Shown here piece by piece: positions 50,728 to 61,900 of a stretch of 64,000 nt of DNA (position 1 is the first letter of the stretch; each line of letters begins with the position of its first letter). This DNA comes from Photorhabdus bodei (lineage in GTDB: Bacteria > Pseudomonadota > Gammaproteobacteria > Enterobacterales > Enterobacteriaceae). A program made the translations under genes and the position numbers. The notes below the pieces were generated by a model. That model did no database searches. It worked only from the letters and a program-made list of their open reading frames with translations, and was not told the DNA's origin. The stretch covers positions 22,897 through 86,896 of the forward strand of contig NZ_NSCM01000012.1 of assembly GCF_003287735.1 (NCBI RefSeq), in the 5' to 3' direction.

Positions 50728-51195
50728 GCCATTTATCCCATATAATTATAAAGGATTTAGGTTAAGTGATCTTCTGGCAGATCGAGCGGCAGTAAAAAGC
50801 AAGATTGACATGGATAAGTCCTCATATAAATATAACCAGAAAAGGTCATACCTCATCATCAATTAACGACAACCATCACATTACATGTAATTCCACTCTG
50901 AAATCAAAAGATAAAAATGTGATAATAATCACATAATTAAAACAAAAGAAATAAAATTAATTTGAAATTATTAATATTGATTATTAAATGATTAATATTA
51001 ATCTATTTTTTATACAATGCTATCACAAAATAATCACATTGGCCTGTTTTTTGCTTTGTCATATAACTTCTTGTTTTTGCTGCTATCTTAACCAACCTCC
51101 TATTTTAGTTGCCCGGTTGATAATCAACCCTAAATATTGATCGCTAAGCTAAATTCGTGGTTAATGCTGCTTCAACATTGTGGAATAGAAAGTCA

Positions 51196-52860
51196 ATGAA
51201 AAGCAGTATTTTGGTATTAACGGTCTTTTGTAGCGTGGTTTCAGGCAGTCAGGCCGCCGACATCGCAGATCAACAACTCATTCATCAACAGGCCCGCCAG
51301 CAAGCGCTGGAAGCGCAATTAGCCCCGCCGCCTGCGGAAGTTCATCTGTCGGTACCGGAACCCGGGGAATCAGCCGCCTTTGCGGTGGAAACCCCCTGTT
51401 TTCCTGTCACCCATGTCGTATTGGCCGGCACCGAAAATTTCCCGCACTGGTTACCGTTCCGGCGTGTCGCTCAACAAGGCGAAAATCATTGCCTGGGCGA
51501 TAAAGGCATTAACCGGCTGATAACCCAGTTGCAAGATCAGCTCATTAATCACGGCTATGTCACCAGCCGGGTTCTGGCTCCTCCCCAGGATTTGCGTACC
51601 CAAACCTTAAAACTGGTGATGATACCGGGAAAAATCCGGCATATCCGCTATACCCCTGACAGCGGGAAATATATCCAGCGGATAACCCCCTTTCCCGCGC
51701 GTGAAGGCAAACTGCTGGATTTACGGGATATCGAGCAGGGATTGGAAAACTTGCAACGTTTCCCGACCGTGCAGGCGGAAATGAACATTGTCCCGGCCGC
51801 GCAGCCGGGGGAGAGCGATATTGTGCTGGACTGGCGTCAGTCCCGGCACTGGCGAATCGCCACGTATCTGGATGATACGGGTTCGAAAAGTACCGGACGT
51901 TATCAGGGCGGATTAACCTTTTTTCTGGATAATCCGCTGGCGCTTAGCGACCAGTTCTATCTCTCCGGGGGACGCGATATTCACTCGTCTGCCGGGAAAG
52001 GCAGCCAAAACGACACGCTCTATTACTCCCTGCCCTTCGGCTACTGGATGGCGAGCGTAACGGCCAGTCATTACGATTATACCCAGACAATAGCCGGGCT
52101 GAATCAGGCAATTCAATACCGGGGCAAAAGCCAAAACCTGGCGGTCCAGCTCAGCCGGGTGCTGCACCGTAACGCCGACCAGAAAACCTTGCTTAACGGT
52201 GAAATTTATCGTCGGGCGTCCCGCAATTTTATTGATAACACTGAAATCGACGTTCAGCGTCGGGAAACCGCGGGCTGGAAGCTGGGGCTATCTCATCATC
52301 ACGCTATCGGCAGCGCCACGCTGGATACCCGGGTGACTTACCAGCAAGGCATGCGCTGGTTTGGCGCGCAACCTGCGCCGGAAGAGTACCGCAACGAAGG
52401 GACCGCTTTGCCCAAAATCACCCAATTCTCGGCGACGCTGGCCGGGCCGTTAACGCTGTTTTCTCAGCCCTTTTCTTATCAAACCCAATACTTACGTCAG
52501 ATAAGTGCCAGCCCATTGACGCCCCAGGATCGATTCTCGATTGGCGGTCGCTGGACCGTGCGCGGTTTTGATGGCGAGCTGACCTTATCCGCCGATCGGG
52601 GTTGGTACAGCCGGAACGAACTGGACTGGCAAACCCCGCTGCGCGGGCAATCGCTGTATCTGGCCATGGATTATGGCGAAGTGGGCGGCCGGGGCAGCGA
52701 CGCGCTGCTCGGAAAACACCTGGCGGGGAGCGCTCTGGGCTGGCGCGGCAGCCTGAAAGGGGTGAGCTACGACCTGTTTGTCGGCGTTCCGCTGTCCAAA
52801 CCCGCCGGTTTCCAAACTTCCCCCGTCACGGCCGGATTCAACCTGTATTGGCAGTATTAA
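51196..52860 (+). CDS. Two-partner secretion outer-membrane transporter (TpsB/CdiB, ShlB family)
   Basis: Outer-membrane beta-barrel that exports the TpsA/CdiA protein encoded next. Starting at ATG 51196 it has 554 residues with a signal peptide (KSSILVLTVFCSVVSGSQAAD); the frame opens at 51157 but the extra 13 residues are not signal-like. A Gln-rich N-terminal helix is followed by a POTRA domain (about 70-150), then a barrel with FLDNPLALSDQFYLSGGRD and the conserved barrel-plug RGF in GGRWTVRGFDGE. It ends in NLYWQY, an aromatic C-terminus suited to BAM insertion. The operon partner starts 48 bases later. GC-rich, unlike the DNA to the left. Confidence 0.93.
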   Translation: MKSSILVLTVFCSVVSGSQAADIADQQLIHQQARQQALEAQLAPPPAEVHLSVPEPGESAAFAVETPCFPVTHVVLAGTENFPHWLPFRRVAQQGENHCLGDKGINRLITQLQDQLINHGYVTSRVLAPPQDLRTQTLKLVMIPGKIRHIRYTPDSGKYIQRITPFPAREGKLLDLRDIEQGLENLQRFPTVQAEMNIVPAAQPGESDIVLDWRQSRHWRIATYLDDTGSKSTGRYQGGLTFFLDNPLALSDQFYLSGGRDIHSSAGKGSQNDTLYYSLPFGYWMASVTASHYDYTQTIAGLNQAIQYRGKSQNLAVQLSRVLHRNADQKTLLNGEIYRRASRNFIDNTEIDVQRRETAGWKLGLSHHHAIGSATLDTRVTYQQGMRWFGAQPAPEEYRNEGTALPKITQFSATLAGPLTLFSQPFSYQTQYLRQISASPLTPQDRFSIGGRWTVRGFDGELTLSADRGWYSRNELDWQTPLRGQSLYLAMDYGEVGGRGSDALLGKHLAGSALGWRGSLKGVSYDLFVGVPLSKPAGFQTSPVTAGFNLYWQY

Positions 52861-52908
52861 TTCAAATAACCAAGCTGCCGGTGGGTAGTGTTGTGTGGAG
52901 TAAACGTC

Positions 52909-55900
52909 ATGAACAAACAGTTATATCGTATTATCTTTAATCAGGCCCGTCAGATGTGGATGGTGGTGGCCGAGATAGCGCGGGCCGGACGGGGACGAAC
53001 CGGACGCCGCGCTCATCGCCCGTCTTCACCGCAGCATCGTTGCCGACTCACCGCGCTACGGTTTGGATTGTTGTTAGCCCTTGGTGGGATTTCACTCACG
53101 ACACAGGCGGCGATTGTGGCCGACGGACAGGCACCGGGACGTCAGCAGCCGACCATCATTCGCAGCGCCAACGGCACGCCGCAGGTCAATATTCAGACCC
53201 CCGGTGCCGACGGCGTTTCTCACAATACCTACCGTCAGTTTGACGTGGATAAACAGGGGGTTATCCTCAATAACAGCCATCAGGCCACCCAGACGCAACT
53301 CGGCGGCATGGTAGCGGGCAATCCGTGGTTAGCCAAAGGAGACGCCAGTGTTATCCTCAACGAAGTCAACAGCCATGACCGCAGTCACCTCAATGGCTGG
53401 ATTGAAGTGGCCGGGCAGAAAGCCGAGGTGATTATTGCCAACCCGGCGGGTATCACCTGCAACGGTTGCGGTTTTATTAACGCGCATCGCACCACGCTCA
53501 CCACCGGACAAGCGCTGATGGAGCGAGGTCGGCTGAAAGGGTTTGATGTTAATCAGGGGGAAGTGCGGATTGACGGGCACGGCATGGACAGCACACAGCA
53601 AAGTTACACCGATATTATTGCCCGTTCCGTGGCGATTAACGCCAAATTACACGCGCAAGACCTGAAAGTGACCGTCGGGCGCAATCGGGTGGATGCCGCC
53701 CACCAAAACATTGAGAAAAAATCCGCAGACACCACCGACCAGCCGGTGTTTATGCTGGATGTGGCTGCCTTAGGGGGGATGTACGCCCATAAAATTATGC
53801 TGGAAGGCACCGAAGCCGGGGTGGGCGTGCATAATGCCGGCAATATCGGCGCGGCCGCCGGCGAGGTGCATATCACCGCCGATGGCCGGATTGAGAACCA
53901 CGGTGCCATTAGCGCCCGTGACGCGTTGCAACTCACTTCGTCTGCCGAGGTCACTAACGCCGGTAAATTGCTGTCGCAATCGGCGGTCAATTTACAGGCT
54001 AAAGGCGTGCTGAATAATCAGGGCCGGGTGGAAGCGCGTGGCGATATCACCGTTACGGCGGGCACGATAAAAGGCAGTCATGACAGTGTATGGGCCGCAG
54101 GGCTGGATGATAACGGCAACACTACCCGCCCCGGCTCACTAACTCTGACCGCGCAGGACGTACAGGCCGGGGGCAAAAATCTGGCCGCCGATACGCTGGC
54201 GATTCACAGTCAGCAGATTGACCTGAGCGGCAGCCAGACCGCCGCCGGTCAGATTCAACTGACTGCCGGTCAGCAAGGGATAAGTACCGCTCACGCCACC
54301 ATCAACGCCGACCGTCTTAGCGCGAAAACGCCGGGTCAGTTTAACAACGACGGCGGCCAGTTAGTGGCGCGGGCAATCCACCTCACGACGCCGGATTTAT
54401 CCAATCATCAGGGAAAAATTAACCAGACCGGGACCGGTGAACTGGCGCTTAACACCCGCACTCTGAATAACCATGAGGGGATGGTATTCAATCAGGGAAA
54501 ACTGACTCTCACCACTGACCGGCTTAATAACCGTCAGGGCACTATTGCCAGTCAGGGCGAGGACCTGCATCTGACCGCGCATCAGGTGGATAATATTCAA
54601 GGCACGGTGCAACTGGCGGGCAACGGACAACTGTCGCTCAATACCCAACAGTGGCTGGGTGATAAGGGCAAACTGCTGACCAATGGCACCCTGACGATAC
54701 AGGCCGGTGAACTGCAACTCAACCACGCCGACACTCAGGCCGGGCAGATAACCGTCAACGCTGACACCCTAAGCCATCAAGGCGGCGTGATGCAACAACA
54801 GGGCAAAGACACCCTGTCCCTCACCTCCCGGATGCTGGATAACCAAAGCGGCACTATTGCGGGTAACGGTCACCTGAACCTGAAGGCGACGACCGTCGAT
54901 AATCGTCACGGCAACATCGTGGCCGCCGACCAGGGCTCGCTGGCACTGACCGTCAAAGACACGCTGGACAATCAGTGGGGCAAACTGGCAGCCGGCAACG
55001 CGCTCCGGCTCAGCGCCGCCGAACTGAATAATAGTCAGGGGAGCATGGTTGCCGCCGGGGACAGCGCCACCCTCACCGTTGGCAAAGCCATTCAAAACGC
55101 TAACGGTCATCTTGAAGCCAAAACCCGCCTGACCACGACCAGCCTGACATTGGATAACACGCAGGGCGTGTTGCTGGCGCAAAACATTGACAGCCAGACG
55201 ACAGGCCATCCCTTCACCAATACCGCGGGACAGGTGATAGCCGAAGACACCCTGACGGTCAACAGCGGTCAACTGGATAATACGGCGGGGCTGTTACAGG
55301 CCGGTCGCGAGATGGCCGTTGATACCCACGGGCATGGGCTCACCAATACCCACCATGCCGACCAAAAACAAAAAGCGGGTCGGGTGTTAAGCGGCGGGCA
55401 GTTAACCCTGCGTACCGGCGATATCAATAACACCGGCGGCATAATCGCGGCGGACGGCAAAACCACGCTGACCAGCACCGCGCTCAATAATACGCAGGGC
55501 CAGATAGCCGGAAATAGCGGGCTGGACATTCACAGTCAGCAACTGATAAACCGCGAGGGCACCCTGCAATCCGCAGACGCCCTGAATTTGGATACCGACG
55601 GGCAGTTACTGGATAACCGACAGGGCCAGATTATGGGTGAGGGCAAAACGACCGTCACCAGCGGCCCGCTGGATAATACGGCGGGACTGTTACAATCCGG
55701 TCGCGAGATGGTCATTGACACCCACGGCCACAAACTCACCAATACCCGCGATACCGACCAAAAAGCGGGCCGGTTGTTGAGTGGCGGGCAGTTAACCCTG
55801 CGCGCCGGCGACACCGATAACACCGGCGGCATGATAGCGGGTAATGGCGGACTGGACATTCACAGCCGACAACTCACCAACCGCGAGGGGACCCTGCAAT

Positions 55901-58900
55901 CCGCCGACGCCCTGACTCTGGATACCGACGGGCAGTTACTGGATAACCAACAGGGCCATATTCTCGGTGAGGGCAAAACGACCGTCACCAGCGGCCCGCT
56001 GGACAACCGCCACGGTCATCTTCAAGGCGGACAGTTGGCTATCGATACCCGACACTCCGCGCTGGATAACCGGGACGGCAAATTGTTGTCGGCAGAGACG
56101 TTCAACCTGAAAACCCAGCGGCTTGATAATCGTCACGGACAGGCGCAGGCGGTGGGCGACACCCGACTTCATGTTGACACCGAAACCGATAACACCGGCG
56201 GTCTTATCCGTGGCGGTCAGCAATTGACCCTGAACACCACTCACCTGATTAACCGCGAGACGGCGCAGACAGATAACGGGCTGGAAGCGCAAAACCTGAC
56301 GGTCAACGCTCAACAGGTGGACAATACCCAGGGCGCTTTACGGGCAGCTAACCATCTGCAAGCGACCATCCGCCAGACGTTAAATAACACTCAGGGGCTG
56401 GTTTCTGCGGGCAAACAACTGACGGTGGGCGACAGGACCGGACCCGCATCGCTGGCGATTAACAACCGACAAGGTACCCTGATTGCCGGGGAACACGCAG
56501 CTATCACCGCACGCGCCTTGAGCGGCGACGGCCAACTGTTATCACAGGGCGATATGGCGGTCACCTTAACCGGGGATTTTCACCATACCGGCAACACGGC
56601 GGCTAATGGCAATCTGACCCTGAAAACGACCGGCAATATCCTCAATGACCGCCAGATAAAAGCCGGTCAGGCGCTGCATCTTGACGCACGGAATCTCACC
56701 AATAGCGCGTCAGGCGAAATCAGCGCCGGACAAACACAAATCAAGGCTCGCGATACCCTGAACAATACCGGATTGATTGACGGCGGTGTGACCCACTTGA
56801 CAGCTAACACCCTGAACAATACCGGCACCGGCCGCATTTACGGTGACCGGCTCGCGCTACAGACGGAGACCCTGAATAACACCGCAAAGGGTGGCAAAGC
56901 CGCCGTGATTGCCGCGCGTGACCGGCTGGATATCGGCACCGCAACGCTCAACAACCAACATCACGCGCAGATTTACAGCGTGGGCGACATGCACATCGGC
57001 GGCCGGTTGGATAACACCCTGACGGCTACCGGTCAAGCCCGCGCGCTCAATAACCACGCCGCGACGATTGAAGCCGGGAACAACCTGAAGATTCAGGCCG
57101 ACCGGATTAAAAACACCAACGCCGGGTTGGTGACTCAGGTCGTCGAAACGGAAAAGTCTCAGCATCATGACGCGGTACTGAGCGGCCGGACCACCCGTTA
57201 TGACTGGTCGCAGGTGGACACTTCCCGCCACAATAAATACGGCGTGCACGATGCCATCATGCCGGACGGCAGCGGCAGTAATGACTTTTACGAATATCAG
57301 TACACCCGTACCGTCAGGGAAACTCAAGTCAAACAGAGTGACCCCGGTAAAATTCTGGCCGGGGGCAATATGACGCTCAACAGCGCGCAGGTCACCAATC
57401 ATGACAGCCAAATTATCGCCGGTGGGGCGCTGGACGGGGTGATAGGCGAGCTGCACAATATTGCCACGCAGGGGGAACGCATCACTACCGATGAAGGTCG
57501 CCAGACCCATTGGTATGCGAAAAAGAAACGACTTAAGCCCAGATTCCGCGGCACCAAAACCTCACAAGGGAAAAGCCGCAGTCGTTATGCCCCCGCGCCA
57601 GTGATAGAAACCCTCGACCTGAAAACGCTGGCCTGGCAGGACCATACCCGTCCACAGGGTACCGATATCACGATTACAGACCGACAAACCGGTCAGATAC
57701 ACTCGGCCCCCACGGCGGTAACACCCGTGACCGGCATTAACGACCAACCGCTGGTGCTGCCGCCCGGTCAGCCCTTAGTCCTGCCCCCCGGCCAGCCGTT
57801 TGAACTGAGTTTGCCCCCGGAGACCGTCAAAGGACACACGGTTGACCCGGTCATCCGTGTTATCACGCCCGACACCCGCTTGCCGGATAACAGCCTGTAT
57901 ACCGTACAACCGGGCAGTGACAGCCACTATCTGGTCGAGACCGACCCCAAATTCACCCAATATAAACAATGGCTGGGTTCGGACTACATGCGGCAACAAC
58001 TCACCCATGACCCGGCGTTCGTGCACAAACGGTTAGGGGACGGGTTCTATGAACAGCGCCTGGTGCGGGAGCAGATTACCCAACTGACCGGCCGGCGCTA
58101 TCTGTCCGGTTACAACAACGATGAAGCGCAGTTTAAAGCGCTGATGGACGCGGGTATCGTTTTTGGCAAACAGCAACAGTTAACGCCGGGCGTGGCTTTA
58201 AGCCCGGCGCAGATGGCGCTGCTGACCTCGGACATTATCTGGCTGACGAACCAAACCGTCACCTTGCCGGATGGCACTACCGAGGTGGTGACTGTGCCGC
58301 AGGTTTATGCCCGCGTCCGTCAGGGCGACCTGAGCAGTGACGGCGCCTTGCTGGCCGGGAATACCGTGGCGCTTAACAATCAGGGCGATATCACTAACAG
58401 CGGCACGATAAGCGGGCGTGACGTCACCCAACTGACCGCCAACAACCTGACCAACAGCGGCTTTATTCGCGGCGGCAAAGTGGATTTAGCGGCCCAACAA
58501 ACGCTCACCAACCGGGGCGGCCAGATTCAGGGGGATGACCGGGTGACCCTGAAAGGCCGGGATATCACCAGCGCATCGACTGTGCGCGGGGATGAAGCTA
58601 ACCGCTGGCTGGACCGTCCGGCGGGGATTTATGTGCAGAACGATAAGGGCACCTTATCGCTGAGCGCCATCAACAATGTGCAATTAACCGCCAGTGACGT
58701 CAAGAATGCCGGTAAAGACAGTCACACCGAGATAACCGCAGGCCATGACCTGACGCTGGACGCCTTAAGCACGCGCCGTATAGAACAAGGCAACTGGGGG
58801 AAAGATAACTACCGTCATCTGACCCAACAACAAGATATCGGCAGCCAGATAACCGGCACCGGTGAGGTGACCCTGCAAGCCGGGCAGGATTTGAACGCCA

Positions 58901-61900
58901 CCGCCGCCCACGTTAACGCCGGTCAACAACTGACGGCGCAGGCCGGGAATAACCTGACGCTGACCACCGGTACTGCGTCCTCAGACTTAGTGGAGCACAG
59001 TAAACAGACCAGCAAAGGCTGGCTGTCGAAATCGTCAGTGGAAACCCACGACGAAGTGCATGACCGGCAGGCTCTGAGCACCACATTCAGTGGCGATAAG
59101 GTCAATCTCCAGGCAGGTAAAAACTTAAATATCAGCGGCAGCAATGTCGCGGGTACGCAGGATGTCAGCCTGAGCGCCGGTCATCAGCTCACCGTCACCA
59201 CCGCCGTGGAAGCGCACGATGAAACCCATTTGAGGCAGGAGAAAAAATCCGGCCTGATGGGCACCGGTGGGATTGGCTTCACCTTAGGCAAAGCCAGCCA
59301 GAAAGTCACCACCGACAGTGACAGCCAGCTGAGTAAAGGCAGCACGGTCGGCAGCAGCCAGGGTAACGTCACCCTCAACGCCGGTGAACAGCTCCGGGTT
59401 CACGGCAGCGAGGTGATTGCCGGTAAAGACCTGACGCTGACCGGTCAACAGGTCGATATCACCAGCGCGGAAAACCGCCATCACGCCTCGACAAAAACCG
59501 AACAAAAACAGAGCGGCTTAACCGTGGCGCTGAGTGGCGCAGCCGGTGGGGCCGTCAACAGCGCAGTGCAAACCGCCAAAACCGCCCGCAATGAAAGTGA
59601 CCCGCGAGTGAAAGCCCTGCAAAACACTCAAGCCGCCCTGAACGGGGTGCAAGCGGTGCAGGCGGGCCGACTGGCGGAAGCTCAGGACAGTGACGACAAA
59701 GGCAATAATAATCTGGCCGGGGTGAGCCTGTCCTACGGTCGCCAGTCTTCCCGTTCAGAACAGCAGCACCGCCAGACTACCCAACAGAGCAGCCATCTCA
59801 CTGCCGGGGATAACCTGACCATAACCGCCAAAGGGGATGGCAAAGGCGCATCAGGCCAGAATGGCGATATCCGTATTCAGGGCAGCCAGTTACAGGCGGG
59901 TAAAGACCTGCAACTGAATGCTAACCGGGATATTCAGCTCTCCTCCAGCCAGAGCACCGAACAGACCACCGGCAAAAACAGCAGCCACGGCAGCTCGCTG
60001 GGCATGGGCCTGACCGCGGGACCGGGAGGCACCGGCCTGAACGTCTCGGCCAATGTCAGTCGGGGCAACGGCCGTGAAAACGGCAACGGCGTCAGTCACA
60101 CTAACACCACGTTACAGGCGGGACAGACCGTTGGGCTGAACAGTGGCCGGGATACCACGCTGAAAGGGGCTCAGGTCAGCGGCGAGCAGATTACCGCCGA
60201 GGTAAAACGTCATTTGACATTAAGCAGCGAGCAGGACAGTCAGCGCTATGACAGCCAGCAACACAACGCCAGTGCGGGCGTCAGCGCCACCGTGGGCCCC
60301 CTCACCCACGGTACCGCGAGCCTCAATGCCAGCCGCAATAAACTCCACAGCAACTATGACAGCGTGCAGGAGCAGACCGGGCTGTTTGCCGGCAAAAGCG
60401 GCTATCAGGTTAACGTCGGCGACCACACCCAACTGGACGGCGCGGTGATAGCAAGTACCGCCGACAAAGCCAAAAACACCCTGAACACAGGGACGCTGGG
60501 CTTCAAGGACATTCAAAATAAAGCGGACTTTACTGTCGAGCAGCAAAGCGCGGGCATCAGCCTCGGCCAACCCACCGCCAGTCAGGTCCTGAATAATCTG
60601 GCGGTCAATGGGCTGAGCGGTTCCCATAACCAGGGCCATGACAGCAGCACCACGCACGCCGCCGTCAGCGACGGCAACCTGATTATCCGGGATAAGGCGC
60701 ACCAGACGCAGGATGTCGCGACCCTCAGCCGCGATACCGATAACGCCGCGAATGTCCTGAGTCCGATATTTGATAAGGAAAAAGAGCAGCAACGGCTGAA
60801 ACAGGCGCGACTGATTGGCGAAATCAGCGCCCAGATGACCGAGATAGCCAGTACCGAAGGGAAAATTATCGCCACCAAAGCGGCGAAAGAGAAGTTAGAC
60901 CATATCAGTGAACCGGACAAAGCGGCAGCCAGAAAAAAACTGGTCGACAGTGGCAATCCACACCCGACTGCGGCGGATATCAATAAGCAAGTTTATGACA
61001 CCGCTTACACACAGGCGCTGAATGACTCGGGCTTTGGGACCGGCGGAACCTATCAGAAAGCCCTACAGGCGGCTACGGCAGCGATTCAGGGCTTAGCGGG
61101 CAACAATCTCGGTCAGGCGCTGGCCGGGGGCGCTTCACCGTATCTGGCGGGCGTGATAAAAGAGCTGACCACCGACCCGAAAACCCATCAGGTGGATATC
61201 GCCACCAACACGCTGGCCCATGCGATTTTAGGCGCGGTGGCGGCGGAAGTGAGCGGTAACAATGCCCTGTCGGGTGCAGTCGGTGCCGCGTCGGGTGAAC
61301 TGGCGGCTCAGGTTCTGATAAAGCAACTTTACGGCGATGGAGCAAAAGTCAGTGAGTTAACGGAAGAGCAAAAACAAACTATCAGCACCCTTTCCACTCT
61401 GGCGGCCGGGCTGGCCGGTGGTATTGCCGGTGACTCCAGCGCCAGTGCCCTCACTGGGGCGCAGGCAGGGAAGAATGCAATTGAGAATAACTATCTGAGC
61501 GTGAATGAGCTGGATAGTTTTGCGCACCAAGCCCGCACCTGTGAAGGCGAAAGCTGCAAACAAGTGATCAAGGATATGGTGGAGACCAATATCCGTAATC
61601 AGCAGGAAATGCTGGACTTCTGCAACAACAACCCGACCCAGTGTGCGCAGAAGTATGGTTATCTGGTTGATCAGTGGCCGGTGTTTGAACATACCCTCAA
61701 AAATATGGACCGGGACGGCACATTGCCGGTTGAGTTCAGAAATTACCTGTCGGCGGTGAATACGTTAGGTCAGGCGGCAACCGGCAAGGTAGGCGAACTC
61801 GGCTGGACAAAACGCTTTGAGGCAATGGGCATGAGTCAGGAGACTGCCGCTGCGATGGCGATGACGCTGCCTGTTATTGTTGAGGGCAGCAAAGGGCCGA

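Larger units (their letters stand above)
49712..51195. other. AT-rich gene-poor region left of the secretion locus
   Basis: Contains an ERIC (50188-50314) and an IS30-family transposase remnant (50557-50727); the rest shows no gene. Composition is very AT-rich up to about 51.1 kb and switches to GC-rich at the TpsB gene. The last 200 bases should carry the promoter of the tpsB-tpsA operon, though no consensus promoter was assigned. Confidence 0.55.

Noticed and set aside
55260..56005. Regular repeats considered as a CRISPR array
   Set aside because: Repeats are in frame inside a coding region, of unequal length, and lack constant direct repeats with unique spacers.
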